64,000 nucleotides of DNA from Martelella sp. AD-3 (lineage in GTDB: Bacteria; Pseudomonadota; Alphaproteobacteria; Rhizobiales; Rhizobiaceae), in the NCBI RefSeq assembly GCF_001578105.1, contig NZ_CP014275.1, positions 2,542,001 to 2,606,000 of the forward strand. Reading direction: 5' to 3'. Below the pieces are notes generated by a model. The model had not been told where the DNA came from. It saw only the letters and a list, made by a program, of their open reading frames with translations, and searched no databases. Positions 44,224 to 54,008 of the stretch are shown piece after piece; position 1 is the stretch's first letter, and each line of letters begins with the position of its first letter. A program made the position numbers and the translations under genes.

Positions 44224-45510
44224 TCAATCGATGAAGGTGATCTCGACCGTTGTGCCACTCTCGACGGCGGTGCGGATCGAGAATTTGAGGCCGAGTCTGG
44301 ATGCTGCTTCCTGCGCCTCGACAAGACAGGTATGCGAGATCCCCATCGTCAGTTCAGGCTGATTGAACACCGCCTCGAGCTCGCTTTCGCTGAGCCCCCT
44401 GCCGATATCCGAAAACGCCGCGCGGAACCCGTCACCTTCCGACGGTTCAAGCGAGACCCTTGCGTCGCAATAGGGCGGCGAGACCGCAATCAGCCGCTCG
44501 ACGAGGTGCGAGAACAGCTTCGTCAGCAGATCCTCGTCAAGCGGATAGCCGAGCCCGCCATCATCGATCGACGTGCTCAGCATGACGCTTTCCGCCACCG
44601 CTTCGCCGCGATGGCGGTGAAGCGCTTCCAGCAGACACTTTGCCGGAGAGATCAAAGGTATGTCCTGCTCGCGCTCCCTGCGGTCGCGCGCGGATTCGAA
44701 CTCCGCATAGATATCGCGATGCAAGGGCGGAGAGGCAAAAACCGGCGCAGCGGCAGGGTCCGCGGGCCTGTTAGCGCTGTCAGCGTTTCTGGCCTGCGGC
44801 GCCTGCCCCCCGGTCGAAGGCGCGGCCGCATCGGGCGAAGCCCTGCTGAAGCGGGCCTCCTTCAGGTCATCGACAGGCTTTTCCTCCGGCGCGGAGGCAC
44901 GAAGAAACCCGTTGGCGATGATGCGGGGCGGCCGCGCCGGCGCTTTCTCCGGACGGCTGCGTCCTGTGCTCCAGGGCATGGGGCCGCCTGTCTGCCCGAA
45001 ATCGCTCGGGCGCGCCGGCGCGGGCTGCGCCTGCGGCCGAACCGTGCGTTGCGGCGGCGTGCTTTCCGTCCGGCGATGAAGCGCTCCCTCGCCCGCCCGC
45101 GGCGCGGCAACAGCCCGGTCTGGCCTCTCCTGCCGCGCGGTCGGGCGACCGATCACGACGCACACGGCATCACGGTGGCGCATGCGTGCGAGGGAAAGTT
45201 GGGAGCGCCCCTCCGGACCGGCGGCGAACTCCGCCAAAATCTCCTCAAGCCGGCTTCCCGGCTCATCGGAAAGCACGCGCGTCATCGCCCGGTCGATCTC
45301 CTTGCCGGCCGCCGGCGTAAACCAGGAAGACAGCGCCGTGCCGCAGACATCGCGCTCCTCCGCCCGCAGCAGCGCGAGGGCGGCGTCGTTGGCGATCTCG
45401 ATCGTTCCATAGGGGTCGACAAGCAAAATGCATTCGGGCGCGCGGTTGAGCGTGTCAACCACGGGTCGGGTGTCAGCCGCCTGAGGCAAGTCGGAATTCA
45501 TCATTCGCAT
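44224..45510 (-). CDS. PAS protein with low-complexity linker and degenerate kinase-like C-terminus
   Basis: 428 residues. A PAS domain (about 15-75: LNRAPECILLVDPYGTIEIANDAAL) is followed by about 170 residues rich in Pro, Arg and Ala (100-275). The final 150 residues resemble a histidine-kinase ATPase fold: LLTKLFSHLVERLIAVSPPY (where the N box would be), then DIGRGLSESELEAVF (a weak G1-like box), then a final TVEITFID strand. A conventional HisKA helix with His and an N-box Asn are not evident. It may be a scaffold or pseudo-kinase in a phosphorelay. This is inferred from weak similarity. Confidence 0.55.
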   Translation of the reverse strand: MRMMNSDLPQAADTRPVVDTLNRAPECILLVDPYGTIEIANDAALALLRAEERDVCGTALSSWFTPAAGKEIDRAMTRVLSDEPGSRLEEILAEFAAGPEGRSQLSLARMRHRDAVCVVIGRPTARQERPDRAVAAPRAGEGALHRRTESTPPQRTVRPQAQPAPARPSDFGQTGGPMPWSTGRSRPEKAPARPPRIIANGFLRASAPEEKPVDDLKEARFSRASPDAAAPSTGGQAPQARNADSANRPADPAAAPVFASPPLHRDIYAEFESARDRREREQDIPLISPAKCLLEALHRHRGEAVAESVMLSTSIDDGGLGYPLDEDLLTKLFSHLVERLIAVSPPYCDARVSLEPSEGDGFRAAFSDIGRGLSESELEAVFNQPELTMGISHTCLVEAQEAASRLGLKFSIRTAVESGTTVEITFID

Positions 45511-45688
45511 CCGTTTGTCCAGTCGAGCGTTTCAGCGCCGGGACAGGTCCAATCCAAACTTCGTCGCGACGCTGGCCGGGCACGCCGCATGCCGGCACCA
45601 AGACAAGCATGATAGGCCCGCGAGGTAAATCGCATCTTAAAGTGTAAAACCAGTCAGTTTTGAGCTTGTTCCATGCTCTGGTCGCTTT

Positions 45689-46570
45689 TTACCAAAAATG
45701 GTCTGAAAAGGACGGGAGCGATCCGTCGGACGGGCCGCGTATCGCGAAGGCAAAGGCCGCGTCAAGGTGATGCGATTTGACGGCCTGCCACCGGCAATAT
45801 TCGCCTATGAAGGCGGCATCGACCCACATCGCGCTTTCAAACGCCCTTCCGCTCCAGCCGATCGCGCCGACATCGACGACCTTTCGCAGGATGCGCTGAA
45901 GGTGGGTGCGCGAAATAAGGATCCGCTTCGCCATTTCACGGGCGTTCAGGGCCGGGATCATATAGCGTCCCTCTTGCGGCCGCTGGCGACCGACCATGAC
46001 GATGATGTTGTCCATCACCAGGCCGCCCGAAATCGATTTCTGCAGAAGGGCGACCCGCGGCGGCGGTTCGCGCCAGGCAGCATCGCGGAGGCAGCCGAAG
46101 GCGAGACGCGGCTGCATGAGGGGGATCATTTCCGGCCGCGCCGCAAATGCCGCCACACGCCCCTTTGCGTCAAGTGCATCGAGCATCGACAGGTTTGCCG
46201 CGATCCACTGCCCGATGGCTGCGTAGACCGGCGGGGTCGGTTCGAAATAACGCGGTCTCAGGCTGGCGCGCGCGGGATCGGGACGCAGGAAGCCATAGGC
46301 AAGCGATTCATCGACATAGTCGCGGATGGTGTTCGGACTGGCGACCTTGAACGGCTTCAGCACATCGATAAGGCCGTTGACGGTCAGGCCTTCATCGCCG
46401 CCCCAGTAAAGGGCGAGCGCGGCCTGGGATATCAGCCAGCGGCGCTGCGAGCCGAAATTGGCGCCCAGGCGCTGGTTCTCCTGGTAAACGGCGGCGAGCC
46501 TCTCGCCGTAAAGCGAAAGTGAAGGGAGAAAGGCGGGGTGCGTCGCGATCGTATCTGCAGAAAGCGGCAT
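45689..46570 (-). CDS. Unrecognised 293-residue protein, probable winged-helix regulator
   Basis: A soluble protein with two possible winged-helix segments: about 65-100 (LTVNGLIDVLKPFKVASPNTIRDYVDESL) and about 220-250 (REMAKRILISRTHLQRILRKV). Each shows the helix-turn-helix spacing of a DNA-reading helix. There is no membrane span, ligand motif or cysteine pattern. It is divergent from an MFS transporter gene across a 226-base gap, the classical arrangement for a local regulator. I do not recognise a named family. Confidence 0.55.
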   Translation of the reverse strand: MPLSADTIATHPAFLPSLSLYGERLAAVYQENQRLGANFGSQRRWLISQAALALYWGGDEGLTVNGLIDVLKPFKVASPNTIRDYVDESLAYGFLRPDPARASLRPRYFEPTPPVYAAIGQWIAANLSMLDALDAKGRVAAFAARPEMIPLMQPRLAFGCLRDAAWREPPPRVALLQKSISGGLVMDNIIVMVGRQRPQEGRYMIPALNAREMAKRILISRTHLQRILRKVVDVGAIGWSGRAFESAMWVDAAFIGEYCRWQAVKSHHLDAAFAFAIRGPSDGSLPSFSDHFW

Positions 46571-46796
46571 TGTTCTTATATGGTTGTCGGCGCTGTTGTG
46601 CCGGAAACTGCGCCGCCTCCAGCCGTGATGTCGGCCGCGACCCTACTTGATCGGCGCGCGAAAATACAGACGCAAAAAAGCTTCCGCGGCGGTTGCGGGC
46701 CGGCTCCTAACGCCCTATAGGGCCGCAAGGCGCCGCACCGGCCGTGCTTCCGGCGGAAACAGAGACACCCAGAAAACACCGCAGCGAGCGAAAACC

Positions 46797-48062
46797 ATGT
46801 TTGCCAGTCTCGTCTCCATCACCTCCCTGATGCTTTCGACCATGCTGATGATGGTCGGCTACGGGCTCATGAACTACCTCATTCCGGTGCGCTCGGTGGC
46901 GGAAGGCTGGTCGTCGTTCCTGATTTCGGTGATCGCGACGGGGTATACGGTCGGCTTTACGGTATCGTGCATCGTCACCCCGAAACTGGTGCTGCGGGTC
47001 GGCCATGTCCGCGTCTTCGGCGCCCTGATCACGCTGCTCACGGCCTCGATCCTCGTAAGCGCGCTGCTGGTCGACTGGCGGGCCTGGATCGCCTTTCGCG
47101 CCATTTCCGGCTTTGCGGTCGCCGGCTGCTATCTGGTGATCGAAAGCTGGCTGAACGAACGTGTGACGAACGAGACCCGCGGCTCGGTTTTCTCGATCTA
47201 CATGATGGTGACGCTTGCCGGATCGATCGGCGGTCAGTATCTCGTGCCGCTCGGCGATCCGCTCAGCACGACGCTGTTCATCGTCTGCGGCATCGTCTTC
47301 GCCGTCGCCATTCTCCCGACGGCGCTTTCCACCGCGCAGTCGCCCGCGCCGATCGCCCAGGTGCAGTTCGGGCTGAAGAAGCTCTACCTGCGCTCGCCCG
47401 TCGCCGCGGTCGGGGCGATCCTCGCCGGCATCCTGTCCGGCACCTGGGCGAGCCTCGGCGGCGTCTACACCACCCAGAGCGGCTTCACCACCGGCCAGGG
47501 CGCCACGCTTCTCGCCTTCGTGCTTGCCGGCGGCGCGCTCGGGCAGATCCCGATCGGCCGCATCTCCGACCGGACAGACCGACGCTATGTGATGATCGCC
47601 TGCGGCGTGATCGGCGTCGTCGCCGCGACCGCCATGTTCTTCATGTCGCCCGAGACGCCGCGCCTGCTCTACGGTTCGGCCTTCATCGTCGGCTCGATGC
47701 TCTATCCGATCTACGCGCTCAATGTCGCCCACGCCAATGACCGCGCCGATCCGAGCGAGTATGTGACGATCTCGAGCTCGCTCATGGTGCTCTACGGTCT
47801 CGGCACGGTTGCCGGCCCCTTGATCGGCGGCGGCGCGATGGAGCTTGCCGGTCCGCGCGGGCTGATGCTCTACCTTTCGATCGGGTTCGCCATCTACGCG
47901 GCCTACGCGGCATGGCGCGTCATGAAGGGCAATCCGACGGTCGCCCCGGACGAGCGCGCCGACTTCCACGCAATTGCCGTTCCGATGCGCGGCACGGACC
48001 CGGCCGGCAGCATCGCGGTGGATTACGAAACCGAATATGACCCCGCCCAGAGCGAGCAGTAA
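46797..48062 (+). CDS. MFS transporter
   Basis: 421 residues with twelve predicted spans. The MFS A-like signatures GRISDRTDRRYVMIACGV (loop 8-9 copy) and GFAVAGCYLVIESWLNERVTNETRG fit the YfiS/YcaD-like subgroup of unknown substrate. It is divergent from the probable regulator at 45689-46570. The ATG follows GCGAGCGAAAACC without a strong ribosome site. It converges with the DMT transporter gene with a 5-base gap. Confidence 0.9.
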   Translation: MFASLVSITSLMLSTMLMMVGYGLMNYLIPVRSVAEGWSSFLISVIATGYTVGFTVSCIVTPKLVLRVGHVRVFGALITLLTASILVSALLVDWRAWIAFRAISGFAVAGCYLVIESWLNERVTNETRGSVFSIYMMVTLAGSIGGQYLVPLGDPLSTTLFIVCGIVFAVAILPTALSTAQSPAPIAQVQFGLKKLYLRSPVAAVGAILAGILSGTWASLGGVYTTQSGFTTGQGATLLAFVLAGGALGQIPIGRISDRTDRRYVMIACGVIGVVAATAMFFMSPETPRLLYGSAFIVGSMLYPIYALNVAHANDRADPSEYVTISSSLMVLYGLGTVAGPLIGGGAMELAGPRGLMLYLSIGFAIYAAYAAWRVMKGNPTVAPDERADFHAIAVPMRGTDPAGSIAVDYETEYDPAQSEQ

Positions 48063-48067
48063 TCCGC

Positions 48068-49015
48068 TCAGCTCGGATTTTGCGACGGGGAGACGCGGCG
48101 GATCTTTCGCCGCTCGAGACCCAGCCTGTGCTCGCGATAGATGATGAAGATGCCGGCGCCGACAACGAACACGGAGCCGGCAATCGTGTTCAGCGTCGGT
48201 ATTTCGCCGAAGACGAACAACGATATCAGGATGCCGAAAATGATCGAGCTGTAGTCGAAGGGCGCGATCGTCGAGGCATCGGCGAAGCGATAGCTCTCGG
48301 TCATCATGATCTGGCCGACGCCGCCGAAGAGACCGGACAGGATGAGCAGGACGAGCGGCCAGAAGCCGAGCGAGGCCCAGCCGAAGGGCAGCGTCGCAAG
48401 CGACAGCAGCGCGGCAAAGGTCGAGAAATAGAGCACGATCGTCGGCCCCTTCTCGGTCACCAGCAGGCGACGGACCTGGATCATCGCCAGCGCGCCGAGC
48501 GCCGCGCCTGCAAGGACGAGAACAACGGCGAGCGCCTCCTCCGAACCGATCCCGCCCTCGCGGAAAAGCGTCAGCTTGGGCCAGGAGATGATCATCACCC
48601 CGAACAGCCCGACGCCGACGGCCGTCCAGCGATAGATGCGCACCACCTCGCCAAGAAGCAGGGCGGCAAAGACGACGGAAAGCAGCGGCAGGGCATAGCC
48701 GAGGGCGATCACCTCCGGCAACGGCAGGTGCATCAGGCCGTAAAACCCCATGCCCATGGAGGTGATACCGATCAGCGAGCGCAGGAAATGGCCGACCGGG
48801 CGTTTCGTCTTGTAAGCGCCCTTCAGTTCATGCCGCCAGGCGAGATAGACGATGATGGGCACGATGCCGAACAGGGAGCGGTAAAACGTCACCTGCCCCG
48901 GCGCGATCCCCTCGCCCGCGAGCTTGATGCAGGTCTGCATGCCGAGAAAGGCAAGGATCGAGGACAGTTTGAGGACGATGCCGCGCAACGGGTTGGCATT
49001 GGTTTCGAAGGGCAT
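48068..49015 (-). CDS. DMT family transporter (EamA domains)
   Basis: 315 residues and ten predicted spans in two EamA repeats, for example PLPEVIALGYALPLLSVVFAAL and the second-half FADASTIAPFDYSSIIFGILIS. The family exports amino acids, metabolites or drugs; the substrate here is unknown. The start is uncertain: AAGGAGG lies directly against an in-frame ATG 54 bases upstream (49069), too close to be a normal site, so the later ATG at 49015 is given. Confidence 0.86.
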   Translation of the reverse strand: MPFETNANPLRGIVLKLSSILAFLGMQTCIKLAGEGIAPGQVTFYRSLFGIVPIIVYLAWRHELKGAYKTKRPVGHFLRSLIGITSMGMGFYGLMHLPLPEVIALGYALPLLSVVFAALLLGEVVRIYRWTAVGVGLFGVMIISWPKLTLFREGGIGSEEALAVVLVLAGAALGALAMIQVRRLLVTEKGPTIVLYFSTFAALLSLATLPFGWASLGFWPLVLLILSGLFGGVGQIMMTESYRFADASTIAPFDYSSIIFGILISLFVFGEIPTLNTIAGSVFVVGAGIFIIYREHRLGLERRKIRRVSPSQNPS

Positions 49016-49203
49016 GAACGGGGCATTCTGGTCAAGGGTTGTTGGCGGCAAGGGCCGCGTATGTCCCATCCTCCTTACGCCAGTTCCCGCATGCCTGTAC
49101 AGATTTCATGAAAATCCGGCGAAGCATTTGCATTTTCCCGCCCCGGGCGCTTTGTTGTGCATCGATCGGCCGCGCCGAATGAAACCATATGAAGAGGAAG
49201 CCC

Positions 49204-51852
49204 ATGCGAGCGGACAAGAACCGGACCGTTTACCTGAAGGACTATCAGCCGACCGATTTCCTCATCGAGACCGTCGACCTGGTGTTCGACCTCGGCGAGA
49301 CAATGACGACCGTGGGGAGCCAGATCCGCATGCGCCGCCGGCCGGGCGCGGACCCTTCCGCTCCGCTGATCTTCGACGGCGACGGGCTCGCCTTGTCCGG
49401 CCTTGCGCTTGACGGCAAGCCGTTGCTCCCCGAGCGCTATGACAGCGACGCCGACAGGCTGACGATCCGCGACCTGCCCGAGGACGGCGCCTTCACGCTG
49501 ACGGTCAAGACGCGCATCAATCCGAGCGCGAACAGCCAGCTTCTCGGCCTCTACCGGACAAACGGCGTCTATTCGACCCAGTGCGAGGCGGAGGGCTTTC
49601 GCCGCATCACCTATTTCTACGACCGGCCCGACGTGCTGGCGGTCTACACGGTGACGATCATCGCCGACGAGAAGACCTGCCCGCTCCTGCTGTCGAACGG
49701 CAATCTCGTCGAGGAACACAAGCTCGATGACGGCCGGCACATGGCCCGGTGGCACGACCCCTTCCCCAAGCCGTCCTATCTCTTCGCGCTCGTCGCCGGC
49801 GACCTTGCGATGATCGAGGACAGGTTCACGACCATGTCGGGCCGCGCGGTCACGCTCAGGATCTATGTCGAGCACGGCAAGGCCGGACGCGCCGGCTATG
49901 CGATGGATTCGCTCAAGCGCGCGATGAAGTGGGACGAGGAACGCTTCGGGCGCGAATACGACCTCGACATCTTCATGATCGTCGCCGTCTCCGATTTCAA
50001 CATGGGCGCGATGGAGAACAAGGGCCTCAACATTTTCAATGACCGGCTGATCCTGGCGGATCCGGAAACGGCGACCGACGACGATTATGCCCGGATCGAG
50101 GCCGTGGTGGCGCATGAATATTTCCACAACTGGACCGGCAACCGGATCACCTGCCGCGACTGGTTCCAGCTGAGCCTCAAGGAAGGCCTGACGGTCTATC
50201 GCGAGCATGAGTTCTCCGCCGACGAGCGCTCGCGCCCGGTCGTGCGGGTGGAGGAAGTGAAATTCCTCAGGGCCCACCAGTTCCCGGAAGACGGCGGGCC
50301 GCTCGCCCATCCGGTGCGCCCGGCCGAATATCTCGAGATCGACAATTTCTATACGACAACGGTCTACGAGAAGGGCTCCGAGGTCTCGCGCATGATCGCC
50401 ACGCTTCTGGGACCGGATGGCTTCCGCAAGGGACTCGACCTGTTCTTCGAGCGCCATGACGGCGGCGCGGTGACGATCGAGGATTACCTGAAGTGCTTCG
50501 AGGATGCGACCGGCCACGATCTCGCGCATTTCTCGCTCTGGTACCACCAGGCCGGAACGCCGGTGATCTCGGTTGCCAGTTTCTATGACGAGGCGAAGGG
50601 CGAGCTGAAGCTGACGCTCGGCCAGAAGACGCCGCCCACCCCCGGCGAGAGGGTCAAGAAGCCGCTGCACATCCCGCTCCGGGTCGGCCTCATCGGCCCG
50701 AACGGTGACGACATGGAACCGTCGGCGATCAGCGGCGGGGCACATCGCGAGGACGTTCTGGAACTCACGCAGGACGAGCAGACCTTCGTCTTTGAAGGGA
50801 TCGGCGCGCGTCCGGCCATTTCGGTCAATCGCGATTTCTCCGCGCCGGTGCGGGTCCGCTTCGACCAGTCGCGCGAGGACCGGCTCAGGATCGCCGGGGC
50901 CGAGACCGATCTGGTTGCCCGCTGGGATACGGTCAATGCATTGGCGCTCGAGGCGCTGGTCAGGGCGACGGAGGAGATCAGGGCCGGACGGACGGTGAGG
51001 CCGGATGCAGGCTTGAGCGCGGTTCTCGTCGCCACGGCGGAGGACGAGACGCTCGAACCCGCTTTCCGCGCCCTGGCGCTGACGCTGCCGAGCGAACTCG
51101 ATATCGGCCGCGAGATCGGCGACAATGTCGACCCGGACGCGATCCATACGGCGCGAAAGGCGGTTTTCGAGGCCATTGCCGAAGCCGGGCGCGAGACCTT
51201 CATCCGCCTGACAGCCGACATGGGCACGCGCAGCGCCTTCAGCCCCGATGCCGAAAGCGCCGGCAGACGGGCGCTCGCCAACGCGGCGCTCGCGCTTGCC
51301 TCGGCCGCAGAGAAGGCGCCTGAACGCGCAAGCCGGGCTTATCAGGCGGCGGACAACATGACGGACATGCTGGCCGCCATGCGGGTTCTGGCCCACCAGT
51401 TTTCAGGCTCCGGCGAGGCGGAAAACGCGCTTGCCGATTTCAGGCGCCGCTTTGCCCGCGAGCCGCTGGTGCTCGACAAATGGTTCGCGACGCTGGCGAC
51501 GGTTCCGGGCGCGCAGACGCTTGAACGCGTCGCATCGCTGATGGGTGACGATGCCTTCGACGAGACCAACCCCAACCGGGTGCGCGCCCTTATCGGAGCC
51601 TTCGCCTCGTCCAATCCGACCGGGTTCAACCGGCCCGACGGCGCGGGCTACGCTTTCTTCGCCGACTTCATCCTGACCTCCGACAAGCGCAATGCCACGC
51701 TGACGGCCCGGCTGATGACGGCGATGCGCTCGTTCGAGGCGCTTGAGCCGGGACGGCGCGCGCTTGCCCGCAAGGCTATCGAACGCATTGCCGGCCATGA
51801 TGATCTCTCCCGCAACCTGCGGGATATCGTCGATCGCATGTTGAAAGGCTGA
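49204..51852 (+). CDS. pepN: Aminopeptidase N
   Basis: 882 residues. Cytoplasmic M1-family zinc aminopeptidase. It has the exopeptidase motif GAMENKGLNIF and the zinc site HEYFHNWTGNRIT with the third ligand Glu in SLKEGLTVYRE (HExxH-x18-E). The N-terminal beta domain, catalytic domain and C-terminal helical arch match E. coli PepN (870). It removes N-terminal residues from peptides in late protein turnover. The start at 49204 has AAGAGGAAG 6 bases upstream and is preferred to 49189. It is next to the pseudo-kinase gene downstream. Confidence 0.97.
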   Translation: MRADKNRTVYLKDYQPTDFLIETVDLVFDLGETMTTVGSQIRMRRRPGADPSAPLIFDGDGLALSGLALDGKPLLPERYDSDADRLTIRDLPEDGAFTLTVKTRINPSANSQLLGLYRTNGVYSTQCEAEGFRRITYFYDRPDVLAVYTVTIIADEKTCPLLLSNGNLVEEHKLDDGRHMARWHDPFPKPSYLFALVAGDLAMIEDRFTTMSGRAVTLRIYVEHGKAGRAGYAMDSLKRAMKWDEERFGREYDLDIFMIVAVSDFNMGAMENKGLNIFNDRLILADPETATDDDYARIEAVVAHEYFHNWTGNRITCRDWFQLSLKEGLTVYREHEFSADERSRPVVRVEEVKFLRAHQFPEDGGPLAHPVRPAEYLEIDNFYTTTVYEKGSEVSRMIATLLGPDGFRKGLDLFFERHDGGAVTIEDYLKCFEDATGHDLAHFSLWYHQAGTPVISVASFYDEAKGELKLTLGQKTPPTPGERVKKPLHIPLRVGLIGPNGDDMEPSAISGGAHREDVLELTQDEQTFVFEGIGARPAISVNRDFSAPVRVRFDQSREDRLRIAGAETDLVARWDTVNALALEALVRATEEIRAGRTVRPDAGLSAVLVATAEDETLEPAFRALALTLPSELDIGREIGDNVDPDAIHTARKAVFEAIAEAGRETFIRLTADMGTRSAFSPDAESAGRRALANAALALASAAEKAPERASRAYQAADNMTDMLAAMRVLAHQFSGSGEAENALADFRRRFAREPLVLDKWFATLATVPGAQTLERVASLMGDDAFDETNPNRVRALIGAFASSNPTGFNRPDGAGYAFFADFILTSDKRNATLTARLMTAMRSFEALEPGRRALARKAIERIAGHDDLSRNLRDIVDRMLKG

Positions 51853-52078
51853 ATTAGCGCTTGCCAAGACACGCAATCCGAGTCCTCCGTTTTGACGGAC
51901 CGGCCGCCGCAGCTGCGCCGTACAGCTTTCGCGGCGGCCGTCAATTCACAAAAAAGCCTTATTTGATATATGGTTAACAAAAGCTTCCCGAAGGGTGCTG
52001 GACAAGCCGAATCACCTTTGATTCACTAGGGTAGATTCGCAAGGCGGTTTCGCGGATCGCACGAGGGAACTTAAGCAC

Positions 52079-53932
52079 ATGAAACGATCAGATCTGTGGG
52101 ACGACCCCGCAGTGAACGGGAACCTGCGCTCCGGATTCACTGCAAGCCAGACATTGTCAGGCCGCGAACAGGCCGGTTTTCAGGGCCTTGGCGCTTTTGC
52201 CGCCGCCAACAGGCCGGCGGTCGAAAGCCTTCTCAAGAAGTCCATTCCCTATCTGATCCTTGCCTTTCTCATCTGCGTCGCACTGGCGCGCGGGCTCTCC
52301 CTGATCTCCAGCCATACCCGCATGGAAGACGCCCTGCGCCAGGCAACAGAACTGACCTCGACGATCGCGCTTGTTGCGCTGGAGGACGAGACGGCGCTGT
52401 TCGACCCCGAGAATGCCGCTGCCGCCGACGACAGGTTGCAGGCGCTTTCCGCGGTGTCCGCCACCGACCCGGACACCGATCTCGTGATGATCGACACCAG
52501 CGGCTCTGTGCTTGCCGCAACCCCAGCGCGCGCCGGCCTCGTCGGCCGTTCGCTCGCCTCCGTCTTTCCCGAGTTGACCTCGGCCCACCATCCGCGCACC
52601 GGCGGACAGGTCGTCGAGACGCGGATCGACGGCGCGCCCTACCAGGTCTCCATGCAGCTCGTCGGCAATGACGGCGGCATGGTGATCGCGCTGCATGCGA
52701 TGGAGCGGATGAATGCCTTCTGGCGCGCCGAGGTCAATCTCAACGTCACCCTGTTTGCCGCCATGGCGCTGCTGCTGCTCGTCGTGGTCTACGCCTACTA
52801 CACCCAGATCAACCGCGCCGACGCGACGACAGGCGTCATGTCCGCCGAGCGCGGCGCGCGCGATGTCATGCTCGCCAACGGCGAGGCGGGACTGTGGTCA
52901 TTCGACCCGGCGCGCCGCCGCGCCTGTCTCGACGGCTCGGCCTGCGCGGCCCTCGGCTTCGGCGAGACGGCGCGAGAGATCGATTATCGCGGGCTCCTGG
53001 CTCTCGTCCATCCCGATGACCGGCGCGGGCTTTCCCGGAAACTCCGCCCCACGGATGACGGATTGATAGAGGCCGATCTTCGCCTGCGCCGCCAGGACGG
53101 ACGCTACGGCCTGTTCGCGCTTCGCGCCCATGCGGCGATCAGGGGCGACACCGTATCCGTTTCCGGCGCGGCCATCCGTCAGGCATCGTGCCACCAGAAG
53201 GCGGTCGAGGCGTCTGCAGCGCGCGCCGGCATGCTCGAGGCTGCCTTTGATGCACTGCCCCAGCCGCTGGCGCTGTGGCACAAGGATGGAAGCCTCGACC
53301 TTGCCAATGCCGCCTTCAGGGCCGCCTACGACCTTGATGACGGCCAGTGCGCCATGCGCCGGGATGCGCTTGCTGCGGAAAGCCGGCATCAGGCCGTTGT
53401 CGTTCGCCGCAACCACGGTGCGTGCGGCACGGCGGCCGAGGTCAGGACGGCGCGCGGCGCGTGGATGCGGATTGCCGAGCACTCCATTGAAGACGGCGCC
53501 CGACTGACGGTCGGCACCGACATCACCAGCTTCAGACAGGAGCAGACCCGGCTCCAGGCCGAGCAGGAACGACTGCGGGAAAAGGTCAGCGCCATGGCGC
53601 TTGACCGCCGCAAGCTGGAACTGAAATGCGCATCGCTCGAGCGGTCGCTTGAAGGGAAGACGGCCGCGCCGCGCCGAGAGGACACCGTTCTCGCCGACGC
53701 CTCCGTCCCCGCCGAAATCCGCACCGCGCTGACGTCCGTGCTCGGCTTCTCCGAACTGATGATGGCCGAAACGGACAAGACGTCCGGCGGCAAGCTCAAC
53801 GACTATGCCCGCCACATCCACAGCGGCGGCGAAGCGCTTCAGGCACTGGTCCGGCGGCTTGAAGGCAAGCCCCATGCGCCCGCCGCCGGGGTCTCCGGCC
53901 ACGAACCCGTCGTCAGGCGCAGGATCGGCTGA
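52079..53932 (+). CDS. PAS pseudo-histidine kinase lacking phospho-acceptor His and ATPase domain
   Basis: 617 residues. An N-terminal span (about 58-77) is followed by a periplasmic region and a second span near 225-243 (LFAAMALLLLVVVYAYY). Two PAS-like domains follow (about 265-365 and 385-480), then a coiled coil (485-535) and a HisKA-like helix. At the phospho-acceptor position the helix reads PAEIRTALTSVLGFSELM where family members have SHEIRTPLN, so the His is replaced. No N box or G boxes follow; the protein ends about 65 residues later, 5 bases before a RIME-like repeat. My recollection is that a full-length kinase sits between pepN and glnE in related rhizobia, so this looks like a decayed or truncated version. 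DivL-like pseudo-kinases are a known precedent. Confidence 0.72.
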   Translation: MKRSDLWDDPAVNGNLRSGFTASQTLSGREQAGFQGLGAFAAANRPAVESLLKKSIPYLILAFLICVALARGLSLISSHTRMEDALRQATELTSTIALVALEDETALFDPENAAAADDRLQALSAVSATDPDTDLVMIDTSGSVLAATPARAGLVGRSLASVFPELTSAHHPRTGGQVVETRIDGAPYQVSMQLVGNDGGMVIALHAMERMNAFWRAEVNLNVTLFAAMALLLLVVVYAYYTQINRADATTGVMSAERGARDVMLANGEAGLWSFDPARRRACLDGSACAALGFGETAREIDYRGLLALVHPDDRRGLSRKLRPTDDGLIEADLRLRRQDGRYGLFALRAHAAIRGDTVSVSGAAIRQASCHQKAVEASAARAGMLEAAFDALPQPLALWHKDGSLDLANAAFRAAYDLDDGQCAMRRDALAAESRHQAVVVRRNHGACGTAAEVRTARGAWMRIAEHSIEDGARLTVGTDITSFRQEQTRLQAEQERLREKVSAMALDRRKLELKCASLERSLEGKTAAPRREDTVLADASVPAEIRTALTSVLGFSELMMAETDKTSGGKLNDYARHIHSGGEALQALVRRLEGKPHAPAAGVSGHEPVVRRRIG

Positions 53933-53937
53933 CCGGT

Positions 53938-54008
53938 CTAGCGCATCGGCCCGAAAATCGGAATCGATTTTCGGAAAGCACGATGCGTAGATAAAATAGG
54001 TTAGAGCG
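53938..54008. repeat. RIME-like palindromic repeat, copy 3 (partial, reverse orientation)
   Basis: 71 bases that are the reverse complement of the right-hand 70 percent of copies 1 and 2. It starts CTAGCGCATCGG and includes CGAAAATCGG..CGATTTTCGG and TACGCATC-like arms, ending GGTTAGAGCG. The left palindrome is absent. The TTAGAGC end gives glnE its TAA stop. It begins 6 bases after the pseudo-kinase stop. Confidence 0.8.
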
